Assembly (NCBI GenBank): GCA_905221605.1
Contig: CAJNDS010000435.1
Span: 890,823 to 954,822 of the forward strand
DNA length: 64,000 nt
Reading direction: 5' to 3'
Origin: Symbiodinium natans
Lineage: Eukaryota > Sar > Dinophyceae > Suessiales > Symbiodiniaceae
Each line of letters begins with the position of its first letter. Position 1 is the first letter of the stretch. The position numbers and the translations under genes were made by a program. This document shows, piece by piece, positions 44,218 to 54,739 of the stretch. The notes below the pieces were generated by a model. That model worked only from the letters and a program-made list of their open reading frames with translations. It had not been told where the DNA came from and ran no database searches.

Positions 44218-47200
44218 TGTGTGTGTGTGTGTGTGTTCACTATGCGACCACCCTCATCTCACAGAAGAAGTACAACAAGTTCTTAAAGAACAACCAGGCA
44301 AGATCCCTAGACTGCCTTTGGTATGTTTACGCCCGTAAAAATCTAAACCCACAGTGGTCTTTCGTTCCGCTCAAAGTATTTCCCGTCCTGACATATTATA
44401 TATATATATATTGATTTATTTATTTATGTGCTTTTTGTTGGTCGAGTCTCATTATATGTACACATACACAGTGCACGGCTCAGGCCGCGTTTCTCTAGAA
44501 TGTCCGTTCCTTCGAGATCGGCGCATGGGCATAGTTACTTCTGGTCCACCACCACTCCCAAGGTCATGAAGTAGAGCTCGTCGTTCCTAAACCCTAAACC
44601 CGAAACCCGAAACCCTAAACCGGAAGGTCGCAAGAGTATACATCCTTGCTATAGCTCGTGGTACCCATCATTTAGAGCAACCCCCGCACCCCTGCCCCAT
44701 CCCAAGCACACCCAATGGACAGTCTTCTGACATTCAGACCCTTCTGAATATACGGCTCCGTATGTTTATGGTAACCTCAAAAGGGATAGGTTGGAGTTTC
44801 AGTGGACAGTGCGTTTGCCGGCTGCTTGAGAGACAGCAAGAGCGCGAATGAAAGTTTTCCGTAATTTGCACCGACGTTTCACACATAGCGCAATATCCAT
44901 ATCTTCATATCGACCTATATCTGTGTATACACTTTTTTATTTGTTAATACAGGCATGCATATGTGGTTCGTTTATGTTAGCTGGTCGTGTGTAACTGTGT
45001 TATCAATATGTATACAGTGAAAGGGGCCTGTGCATTGTGCGACCGTTGCTTTCGCCTGGGTCTCTCGAGGTTTGGGGCTTGGTGAAGGGTCATTGACCCT
45101 CAGCCCTAAACCCCCAATCCCAAACCCTAAACCTTGCAAAACCCTGAACCCTCTAAACCCAGCACCTTTGACTTTTGAACCTCAGCTCGTGGCTGAACGC
45201 AAAAAAACGTACGGAAACCCGAAACTCCCCATACCGCTACGCCAGACCTTTCCGGAGAACGCAGCCATAGGGTTCGGGGGTTCGGGGTTCAGGGTTTAGG
45301 ACTTATAGGGTTTAGGGTTTCATTAGGGTTTGAGGCTGATTGTCGTTGCAGCTTAGAAGGGTGCTTGTGAAACCTACCATCCGAAAGCAGTAGGTGCTTA
45401 ACATGTAACTTGGTTTGGGGGGCAGGTCCAAATGCGATTCCGCGCGAAGTGCTCTACCACGTGCTCGGGGGGGGAAGATATCCCCCTGAACCCTAAACCC
45501 TGAAACCCCTAAACCATAAACTTAAACCCTAAACCCTAAAGCCTAAACCCTAAACAAGCCCGACACGGGCTCCTTCAGGTCGCCATTGTTGGCTACTTCC
45601 GAAAGGAGGGGGAACGAGAGCATCGAGCACTCGAGCCGCAACCCAACCTTGGCGCTTTAGGAGCTGCCTAGAGGGTTTAGGGTTTAGGGTTTAGGGTTTA
45701 GGGTTTAGGGTTTAGGGTTTAGGGTCCAGGGGCTTCATGGGACCCAAACAGATATTTTGCTTCGAACCTCCCCACCTAGCAGGCAAGGGACTTGCTAGCT
45801 CACTCTTGGGTTCACTCCAGGGACACACTACCCAAGCAAGTGGTCGATCCTAAGCGGACGCCAAATTCTTCACTGTAGGGGCTAGCAAAGGATACGGCAG
45901 ATTCAACCCCAAACCCGAAACCCCAAACCCTAAACCCCAAACCCGAAACCCTAAACCCTAAACTCAAACCCGAAACCCCAAACCCGGATCCGAAGCCTCA
46001 AACCCTAGGCTCCACACACCTTCAGGTATTTCAGGAGGCGACCTGGAAGCTCTTCCAAGCTGAGAACATGGACAGAGACGACATAGGCCGGATCCTAAAC
46101 CTGCGGGGTTTAGCGTTTAGACAGTCTAGGATTGACCCGAAACCGTTAAACCTAGGCCATGCATAGCTATCGTATTTGGGTCGTAGGGCCCCAACTATAT
46201 ATATATATATGTATATATCGCTTTTCAGGTTTAGGTTTACGGTTTAATAGTAAACCGTAAACCCTACAGCCTAAACTATGAACCCTATACCCACACCCGA
46301 TTGGGGCGGTTTCGGGTGTGGGGTCTCTGGACTCCGGCCAAGAGCTGGCACGCCTGCACCCCAAGACCCTAAGGCGCTGGACCGCGTGGCGCCCTGTCAG
46401 TTGCGTAAACCCACCTAAGCCTTACCCTAAGAGTCCTCTAGCCCCAAACCCGAAACCCGCAGCCCTAAACCCGAAACCCTAAACCCTAAACCCTAACCCC
46501 TAAACCCTAGGTGCCGGAGTCGCGTGCGTCTTCCTCCAGGGCGTGCAGCAGAAGGCATCGGCCATGGCTGTGACAGTAGGGTTTAGGGTTTAGAGTTTAG
46601 GGTTTAGGGTTTGGGGTTTAGGGTGGTTTAGGGTTGTTTGGGGTTGTTTTGGCTTTTGGGGTTTGTAGGGCTTTTGGGGTTGTTTTGGGTGAGACGCGCT
46701 TTCGTTCGCCCTGCGTTTCTTGGGGTTTTCGTTGGGGCAGGGGGGGGGGGGGTAATGTCCCTCCAGGTCCAATGGTAAACCTTCCGAAGCCTAAGCCCTC
46801 GGACTTGACATCCAAGCCGCTAGACACAATAACCCCAAACCCCCAAAACCTAAGCCTTACTCCTTCAGAACTTTGCAACCCCAAAAACACAGCAAGCCCG
46901 AAGCAGCTCAAGCCCAAAATCCACAACACTGCAAACCCTAGATACTGGAAGCCTGGAAGCCTCAAACCCCTTTACTGAATTGAGATTGCGCGAAAGGGGA
47001 CCGCAGCAAAGAGTACTAGAAAAGGCAGGTAGGTGCTTTGGGCTTTGGGGGGGGGCTTATGGCTAGTAGCGCTTGCATCCGTTTAGGGCTTCAGCTCCTA
47101 TAGGTCCTGAAGTCGGTAGGTTCTTAACTCCAAGCAAATTGAGCACAGTCACCCCTAAATCCAAGAACCGCTACAATCCCCTAAAGCCTAACTCCTTACA

Positions 47201-48227
47201 CCTTAAACCCTAAACCCTAAACCCTAAACCTCCGTTCGGAACGGAGGCTTCCCTGCCGCTTCCTTTTCCTTTTCATGCCTGGGCCAGGCGGCCGTGAAAG
47301 CCCCGGCTCTGCAGGTCTTCTTGGATGGGAAGGCGGGTTTAGGGCTCAGGATTTAGGGTTTAGGGTTTGGGGTTTAGGGTTTAGGGTTTAGGGTTTAGGG
47401 TTTAGGGTTTAGGGTTTAGGGGGAGCTTACCGGTGAAGTCGAAGAAGGCCCGTTGCAAAAGGGTTTCCGGGTTGATAGAGCCCAACGCCACTTCAGGAAG
47501 GTTCTTTGTTCATAAGCAGGACCGTATATCTGAGAACCCGCCTGGGTTTAGAGCTTAGGGGTTTAAACCCTAAACCCTAAACCCTAAACCCTAAACCCCA
47601 AACCCTAGTTGTGTTCTAGTCTTCGACTCCCCGGGCCCCGACAGCTTCGACTTGGGCGCAGGTCGTCAACGACATGGCCAAGACTGCGCTGCCGGAGTGA
47701 CCCCGACTGAGGGCTTAGAGGGTTTTATTTGGGTTGTTTTTTTTGTTGGAATTCTGGGTTTGTTTTGGGTTTCTTTAACCTCCAAGTAAACCTGAGCCAA
47801 GGCGCTGGACGGTCCAAGCCGTGATCGACTTTGTCAAGCAGCCGCTGGAATTTAAACTCCTATCCAAAAAGTTAGGATTGGGAGCTGCTGGGTTTAGGGT
47901 TTAGGGTTTAGGGTTTAGGGTTTAGGGTTTAGGGTTGAGGGCTTAATGTGCTATACCCCTGAAAAGGTTTCTCGTGAGACCGAAAGTCACTGCCGCATCC
48001 CTGGAATTCAAGGCAAGGGTGCTAGCCTCTAAGCCCTAAGCCCTATAAACCCAATAAACGCTATAAGCCCCATAAACCCCCCTATAAACCCTATACTAAA
48101 ACCCTAAACCTTAAAGCCTAAACCCTAAACCCTAAACCGTAAGCCCTAAACCCCAGACCCTAGCCTTAGGTTCAACCTGCTGAGTGAGCTGGAGCCTGAG
48201 AGCGATCGTAGTGCCGGCGAGCTCTAG
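38096..48227 (+). CDS. PDI-like secreted/ER thioredoxin-fold protein (18 micro-exons)
   Basis: Exons: 38096-38179, 38655-38690, 39165-39203, 39899-39938, 40100-40194, 40508-40566, 41366-41402, 42569-42624, 43440-43525, 45426-45460, 45579-45632, 46026-46086, 46511-46575, 47288-47332, 47426-47462, 47645-47696, 47802-47840, 48170-48227. They chain in frame to 325 residues. Residues 1-22 form a signal peptide (MRGLGPLAALALALAPPARS). A first thioredoxin-like domain follows: EEPVVQFT, YDLDEFIQDN, YVYVLFYSPKG, KFEQLASEWKW, IHFGRIDVDKD, VPTNVMQYKFGRPV. The usual CxxC after 'FY.P' is absent, so it should not be redox-active. A second thioredoxin-like (b-type) half carries VAIVGYFRKEGEREH, FQEATWKLFQAENMD, APALQVFLDGK and AVIDFVKQFNLLSEL. 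The C-terminus is SAGEL, not a clear KDEL. Donors: 8 GC, 6 GT, 3 GA. The joins around 41402-45426 and the end of exon 1 are least certain. Role: chaperone or substrate binding in the secretory pathway (inferred). Confidence 0.83.
40100..40194 (+). CDS. PDI-like exon: thioredoxin helix and DVDKD strand
   Basis: Longest exon of this gene (95 nt). It reads LNIDISAKFEQLASEWKW then SRIHFGRIDVDKD, the classic thioredoxin 'P.fe.lA..w......v.fg.vDvd' stretch. Joined to 39899-39938 (DNDYVYVLFYSPKG) it gives an uninterrupted FYSPKGLN where active PDIs have FYAPWCGHC. Confidence 0.9.
40381..40690 (+). repeat. AT microsatellite pair plus 36-bp triplication
   Basis: ATAACCACAAT(AT)n…CCTTATATAGTCCCTATTT occurs twice (about 40374-40435 and 40430-40480). 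After the DMSKRWVESN exon, a 36-bp unit (GGGAAGACCCCTATATACTC, CTTTAAAGGGTACTAA) is repeated three times from 40581. Confidence 0.85.
43099..43282 (+). repeat. Variant octamer array TTTAAGGG
   Basis: After five canonical TTTAGGG units, about 18 copies of the octamer TTTAAGGG follow, with a few TTTAGGG units at the end. It is intronic in the PDI-like gene. As with TTCAGGG at 30.77 kb, a variant has spread in tandem. Confidence 0.95.
44124..44236. repeat. (GT)n microsatellite, about 110 bp
   Basis: Nearly perfect (GT)n with one interruption near 44216, intronic in the PDI-like gene. The all-Cys/Val and all-His/Thr frames across it are repeat artefacts. Confidence 0.97.
48170..48227 (+). CDS. 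PDI-like terminal exon
   Basis: Follows a CTTAG acceptor, reads FNLLSELEPESDRSAGEL and stops at TAG 48225-48227. The phase matches the exon ending AVIDFVKQ at 47840 (GC donor). The acidic tail before the stop is common in PDI-family proteins. Confidence 0.75.
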
Positions 48228-50240
48228 GCGATTGCCTCACCGCGTGAAGGCTCCTAGTGTTGAATCCCAAGCCCTAAACCCTAAACTGGGTATTGCTTTG
48301 GGATGATTTTAAATTTCCCCTCTTTCCCTTTTAAGGGAACCTATTCATAAATAATTTTTCAAAGGGCTTTTGAGCAACACCCAGTAAACCCAAAAGCTTC
48401 TGGCATATTGGGTTGTTTAGCGAGTAGGGGGCTTTAGGGCTGCTTGCTTATTCAGTTTGAGCAAAGTGATGGGCTTCTTTCGGGGGTTTAGGGTTCAGGG
48501 TCTAGCCGTGAACCCTAAACCCTGGCCCCGAGAAGTCCCACACGTAAGGCTGTAGCCTCGCAGGGATTCCCTCCATCGTAGGTCCTGTAGCGTTCCCACA
48601 CCTGAGTGCGCAACCCCAGGCTTTAGGGTTGAGTGGGAAGGGCTTTGGATTTAAGGATTCTAGGGGTTTAAGGTTTAGGGTTAGGGTCTTAGAGTTTTAG
48701 GGTTTTAGGGGTTTAGGGGTTTAGGGGTTTAGGGGTTTAGGGTTTAGTTTAGGAGCTTCGGATTAGGGACGAGGGACGTTGGAGATTGACAGAATGCACA
48801 AATGCGGTGGCGGGTGTGTAGGGTTTAGGGTTGGCTCACGGGAGCTCGGAGTCACCGCTTGCCGAAAGCTTTCTGCCCATTCGGCCCTCCAGTATCTGCT
48901 TCTTGGCAGTCTCCCTAAACCCTAAACCCCAAACCCTAAACCCTAAGCCCCAATCCGAGCCCCATGCTCGAAGCCCGAAACATATGGTTTAGGGTTTTGG
49001 GCTTTGGGGTTTAGGGGGTTTACAGTAGGGTTTAGGCTTGGGGTTTCGTGGGGGTTTAGATGTCTGAATCCCGACAGAAGTTTGGATTTCCGGTCTTTGG
49101 CTTAGCTCGGGAGTTCGGAGGATTCGTGAGAACTGCTATGCCAGCCGATATTGGAGGCAAGAGACCATGCATTGCGTTGGGAGAACCGAGAAAAATTGCA
49201 ATTATCTTGTGAAGTTCACTTCTGTACGTTCCCTACGCCCTAAACTAAAGTCCCCGATTGAGGACCTGCCGTGTTGAAATCCTCTCCATTCCCGCTCCAG
49301 CTCCCATGTAAGCCTCAACAATCAGAAGCAGCCCTCAAACCCCAAGCACGTCAAACTGTTCCAGGGGTTTGCGGGGATAGGTTGAGTGAGGGTTGGTACA
49401 ATCGAAGTTGCGTCGGGTTCGGGTCCGGAGTTGTGCGGGCTTTAGCGGCACTTTAGCGGGTCTCTCATTTTGTTTTTTTTGCTGAAAACGCAGGCTTTTC
49501 CAGCCTTTTTCAAGCCCTGGAAAACAGCTGGGCCTTTTGGGGTCTCTTGTGGAAGCCTCAATGGTTCATCAGATATAAAAAAACTATAGGGTTTGTGTGC
49601 CTGGTTTTGACGGGTTTTGACCTGGTTTCGACGAGTTTCTTTCGTTTCTTGCTGGACTCCTGCCGGAGGGGTCTTTTGGGCTTCGGTTTTTTTTAAGGCG
49701 GATCTTAGGCGCAGCGCCGACTGTTTAGACCAATGGGGTTTTCAGAAGTTAGGGGTACCTTCTTGGGGTCCTTATTACATAGGAATCCTACTATTGGGGC
49801 ACCCTAAATAGCTTAGCACGTTCAGAACGACTGGTTCTCAAGTACAGTGGTTTAACTAAATTGAGCATTTGGCTGGGGTTTGGGTTAGGGTTTAAAGCCC
49901 CAAACCCGAAAACCCTAACCCGTGAAACCAGGCCTTGAACTGAAACCCTCCCAAATCCGTCCCCAAATCAGTGGGCTCCGAAGACCAAAGCCCTCGAAAC
50001 CCTAAGCCCCGTAGCCATCTGGTCGGCTCTCCAAAGTGTCGTCCCTTACGGGTTACGCTCATACTTAAGGGGGCCGCAGAGACCCAAACAAAACCCTATC
50101 CTCATAGCTATTTTCGAACGTATCAACCATTGAGCCCAATGCCAGGACGCCAATAAACCTGAACCCCAAGCCCTATAGGCCTACGAGGGGAGAGGGGGAT
50201 GGGACTGGGATTATGGAAAGCAGATGGTTCACGCACATGC
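48228..50240. other. Spacer after the PDI-like gene
   Basis: Telomere-type heptamers continue to about 49.03 kb (a CCCTAAA cluster at 48917-48948 and variants at 48660-48745) and then thin out. The interval 49075-49180 (reading KFGFPVFGLAREFGGFVR on the + strand after a CGACAG acceptor) looks like an isolated exon, but nothing around it joins convincingly. 49.45-50.2 kb shows nothing I can name. Confidence 0.3.
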
Positions 50241-50329
50241 GTACGTTTAGCCTATTTAGTTGATTTATTGTTCATTTGCTCAAAGGGCCTCTTTGTTCAG
50301 CGCCACTACTGTCGCAGACATGTGCGGCG

Positions 50330-51166
50330 CACTCTCGAAGCAGATTTCTACGATTAAAATGTGGCGGTGGAGGTGGAAAGAGGGAAGGGCGAATGTGGCA
50401 GCAGGCCTGGGTATTGTTACTGTGGTTGCACGGAAGCTTATGAAGGTTGGTGGTTGGAGGGACGAATCGTCGCTCCTGCGCCAGACCTCAATCGAGGATG
50501 GATCCTGCGTGTAGTGTGTTACTATGCATCAACCCTTGTTATCACTAACTTGAAAGAACCCGCGCTGGTCCAGTTTACGAACTTTTACGAACCTGCATGT
50601 TTATCACGCAGGCTTGGTCTGGGCTCGCCATCGTGGTGGACGCGCCCAGGGGTCGGAATAGGTGTGCTGAGCCTTTTGCTGGGGTTGGCAGCATTCTCAA
50701 AGTAGGATGCGCCCGAGCAGCATTGCAGTTCCAATGAACAAGTATCGTCGCAGATCCAGCCACGCGGGCCCTTTCGCGCTTCAGACATGTGAGCGCGCAA
50801 AATTGGTGACCCACCATAACCCCTCAAAGCAGGGCAGACATGCTGTAGCATGCCGCATAACCCGCTGAAGAAGCGCCAGTGTTAGAAGGTATGCCAGGAA
50901 TTGGGGATGAGGCTACATGTGTCCAACCTAAAGATGAGATCGAGGTCCCTAGAAGAATGTCTTCTCAAGGTAAGGGAGCATCGCGCCCCGCGTTCTTTGA
51001 TAAGCTCCAGCTGCAACAGGTGCCGCCGGCCAGCTGAAGAACCGGGAAGGCGGCCAGCTGCATCAGAATCAGCGTGCGAAGGCGAGGACTCAGTTTCATT
51101 ATCTTGGCAATTCGCAGGTGGTATGACAAGTCGTTCCGGATTGTATTTGATGTCTACTTATGAAAT

Positions 51167-51223
<57 letters not shown>

Positions 51224-52261
51224 CCCACTTAGTGCTCTTGCAAGTCTCCGTGCATCGAGGCTGCTTAAGGACAACCCCAAGAAGCCCAACAAACCGAAGC
51301 CCAACCGGAAAGAGCGCGCGCGCGCCTGCGGAGAAAGCTGGAGGCGGAGTCTGTGTCTTGGACCCACTTTCATTTATTACAAATTGGTTCTAAGATATTG
51401 GCTTTTGCATGGGCGGCTCTTTCCCATGATTTCATCCTCACATCAAAGTAAGGCCTTGACCGTCCTGTCTTCGAAGAGGGTGAGTGCCAGCTCCGGATAC
51501 CAGGAGCTTCAGCACCAAATCCTGTTCGACACTAGTGCTTCTTGGGTTTCACTTAAGTAGAGAAGCTTTTTCGCAATTTAAGTTTGTTGTATTCGTTTAC
51601 ATAGAAGGATTGTAGACGAATTATTATGACAGGGCAGTGGAATGCGGTAGACCTAAGGAGGCCCAGAACCTCTTCGAGGGCTACCGGAGGGCTCACCATT
51701 GGTATGACCACTACGAGCCACCGCACGTCCGTCTGCTGAATTTCCACCCGCCGCCTTTTCCTGACAGCATGCCTGGCGTGATCCGTACCTGGGGGCGAGT
51801 GCAAGATCTGAGATGGAGTATGACATTCAGAAGCTGAGAGATTCTCGGCGTTCCTGGTCTGGTTCGTTTCCATTTTGAGCGACTACTTCAGGCCTCTTGC
51901 ATGAATTTAGGGCGGCTCTTGTTTTGTAATGTCGTGCTCTCAGGACTTGCACAGCCGCAATCGGCAGGCCTACAACGTTCTTGCGTGGTGGGCGGGCCGC
52001 CAGCCCAGTGGCCAGAACCAGAATTCTTCATGTCGTTGTGCCCGGCATTTCTTTCGTTCTACTATTTGTTCTCGTAGGGTAGAACTGGGGCTTTTTCTTT
52101 GGTCGCATTATTCCCCCCAGCCCAATCCAAGACCTGCGCACGCCACCGCCGCCGTCTCTCCGCGCCCATCTTCATCTTCGAGCCTTGGCACGAGCGACCT
52201 CGGCAAGGGCGGCAAGCTCGGCAGCAAGGGTGGCAAGTTCGGCAAGGGCGGCAGCTGCTGA
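50330..52261 (+). CDS. Partial unrecognised gene, 3' exons best supported
   Basis: The clearest coding stretches are 51632-51795 (ECGRPKEAQNLFEGYRRAHH then WYDHYEPPHVRLLNFHPPPF), ending at a GT donor, and 51944-52035 (DLHSRNRQAYNVLAWWAGRQ) after a CTCAG acceptor, joining in phase 0. A last exon, 52121-52261, reads SSSLGTSDLGKGGKLGSKGG then KFGKGGSC and stops at TGA; its join to the previous exon is unresolved. Upstream pieces are possible: a Cys-rich frame at 50361-50510 (GECGSRPGYCYCGCTEAY) and an exon ending at a consensus GTAAGG donor near 50970. Telomere-type repeats are absent and exons are longer than in the neighbouring genes. The family is not recognised; the Gly/Lys tail is low-complexity. 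Confidence 0.35.
51170..51222. repeat. (TG)n microsatellite
   Basis: About 26 TG units between possible exons of the partial gene at 50.3-52.3 kb. Confidence 0.95.
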
Positions 52262-52402
52262 CTGTCTGAGGCTTGTTTACGGTGAAGCCACCTATCAGTC
52301 AATGCCCGGACCCGCAATGAAAGCCTTGAGCTCTTAACTTGGCATGAGCAGGTAGGCAGGTAGAGAGAGGGAGAGAGAGGGAGAGAGCTCAGGGAGAAAG
52401 GG

Positions 52403-52404
<2 letters not shown>

Positions 52405-52486
<82 letters not shown>
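52405..52486. repeat. (GA)n microsatellite
   Basis: About 40 GA units with an impure GGGAGAGA lead-in from 52360. The Ser/Leu-rich minus-strand frames across it are artefacts. Confidence 0.95.
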
Positions 52487-52489
<3 letters not shown>

Positions 52490-54700
52490 GGAGGTGCAAG
52501 CCAGCGCCTCAAAGCGCAAATCTGAAGAAATCAAACACCCTAAGCCTGCGAGACAGACTGATGCCAATTGTAAGCCTGCCCGTGATTGTTTGCCGTTGCT
52601 GGGGGCGGTGGAGAGGCTTGGCATTCGACGCAGGAAGCTGGGCTGAGCCAGCAGAACATGCGCTTTTGGCACGGGCGCAATCTGTCAACGCGAAGCGCTG
52701 GCTGGGGCATCTTTTTCTGCCATTCCTGGAGCTGAAACTTAGCGGACCTGCTGCGAATTGGCCAAAGGTCGAGACGCGGGCTAGCTACTGTGTCACCGAA
52801 TTCCGAGGCTTTGGAGCTTCAGGACAGCTGGTAACCATGTGGGCTTGGCGTGGGAGGCACAGCGTGGCCAACGGCACTGCCCTTTACTGAGCCGGAGTGG
52901 TCCTGGAGACACAACATCCGGGTATGCCCTGGGTACTTGGCCAGGAGCAGAGCTGTTCTTGCTGAAGCTGGAGGTGAGATGCAGTCGGTACATTTTCTGG
53001 TATAATATAAAAGCCTGTTTAGACATGGAGCTAGAGCAACTCCGAACCCGAATAACCCTAAACTGTGCCATTCCGTAAACCTTGAGCACATTCAAACAAC
53101 CTCCAACTGCCTAAAGCCAGAGAAAGACGAAGTGAATTTCATGCCTTAAATATTCACCAAATCAACTCACTTCGTAATACCAATAATATCGCGGGCTCAC
53201 TGTCTTAGATTTGCCCGCGTGTTCGTGCGTGCACTCACTTACTTCGTTCGCGCTTTTACTAATACACGGGCGAATGAAGATAATGAACTAGCCCGGCGAA
53301 CACTTCCCAGCCCCCCAGACCCACCCCCCCAGACACCCCCCCCACCCATCCCCAACCCCATTCAGACCACCCCCGCCCACCGACCCACCCCCTAAAGAAA
53401 AACACGCCCAAGACACAGACCCACTGCCAGACCCACCCCCCCGACCGCCCCGTTAGGGTCGGGTCCAAACTTTACGAGTTGCATTTGTGCAGGACTCACG
53501 GAATCCGTTGGCCCGACTTCTGCAGGGGCAGGCCTTCTTCCGTCTTGAAGGGTCTGGGGACTAGAAGTGTGGTCATAAGTATCCATTCTACTTAGGGTTA
53601 TCACAAATGATGGCTGAAATTACCTGTCTTATAGCCCTACAATGAACGCCCAAGCAGGTATTGGGGTTTAGGGTTCAATTTGGCTTCGAATCGGAATCAT
53701 GCTGGCTCCCCATGTTTTTCGAGGCCTCCAGTCGTCCGGATCACTTACCTTCAAGGTCTGGGCAAACAACTCTGAGCAACATCGCAAGCCCACAAGCCTT
53801 GGGGTCCATTTGCCGGGGTTTAGGGTTTAGGGTCCGGTTGCCAAGTCATCTTGGACTACCCTTCAGAAACTGGACCAGCAAGAATCCCCACGACGCGCAC
53901 ACTCAGGCCCCAAAATACCAGATAGAAAGTAGGATCCCCAACTTCGCGCCCTGTCCTACAAACTCCGGGTCCGGGGAGCCCCGAAGATCAACAGCCAAGA
54001 ACTTCACAGGCGAGAAGCCTCAGAGACGCCATGCAAGAGCCATGTGATGAGGCGGCCTCAATGGGGTTTAGGGGTTTAGGGTTTAGGATTCAGGGTTTAG
54101 GATTTAGGGTTTAGCGTGCTTTTGCCGCTTGTCGTGCTTGCTGTCTGTTGAGCTAAGCCTTTCGGGTGTCGTTAGGCCTTTGTGGGGCCGTTTGGGTCCT
54201 TTTTTGTTTCTGAGGAAGGCAGGAACCCTTCGTCGCGTGCCCATTTATGCCCGTAAGCCAGCTTACCTAAACTCCATGAGCATCGCCAGAACATGACCGC
54301 AATGGACTTCTCGAACTTGACTATACCAAATTAGGGTTTAGGGTTTAGGATTTAAGGTGTAGGGGTCTTCAAACCGCTGACCCGACTCTGCCCCAAGGGT
54401 GAGTTTTGAAGGGGCGAAGCCCTCAACCTTCAACCCATACCCACCTTCGAGGCTCAGGGGGAATTGCAGCCCTCATTAGCCCTAAGGCCCTAAGCCCGAC
54501 CTACACCTCCATCCATTGCTTGAGTTTTCTCAGGGGGCTTGAGAGTCGGCTTCCTGACACCCAGCACGACTGCTTTTTGGTTGATGGTTTCACGCTAGTA
54601 AAAATCGATAAACCGAGCGGGTTAGTAAGGGGTTAGAGCCTCGTTTAACCGGAAACCCTAAGCCCTAATCGCCTAAACCCTAAACCCTAATTCTGGTCTT
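52490..54700. other. Mixed interval with no assignable gene
   Basis: 52.5-53.1 kb is open in several overlapping frames on both strands without a clear winner. 53.3-53.45 kb is C-rich low complexity. Telomere-type heptamers return at 53.82, 54.07 and 54.33 kb. A short segment at 54284-54335 (HRQNMTAMDFSNLT) could be an exon. No family was recognised. Confidence 0.3.
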
Positions 54701-54739
54701 GGGTTCTTTGTGCCCCTAGACGCCGGGATCCCTCTGTCC

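Noticed and set aside
44019..44414. Open frames of alternating Cys/Val or His/Thr residues
   Set aside because: Direct translations of the (GT)n microsatellite; no coding evidence.
52108..52672. Ser/Leu-rich minus-strand frames of 112-134 codons
   Set aside because: They owe their length to the (GA)n tract read in reverse.
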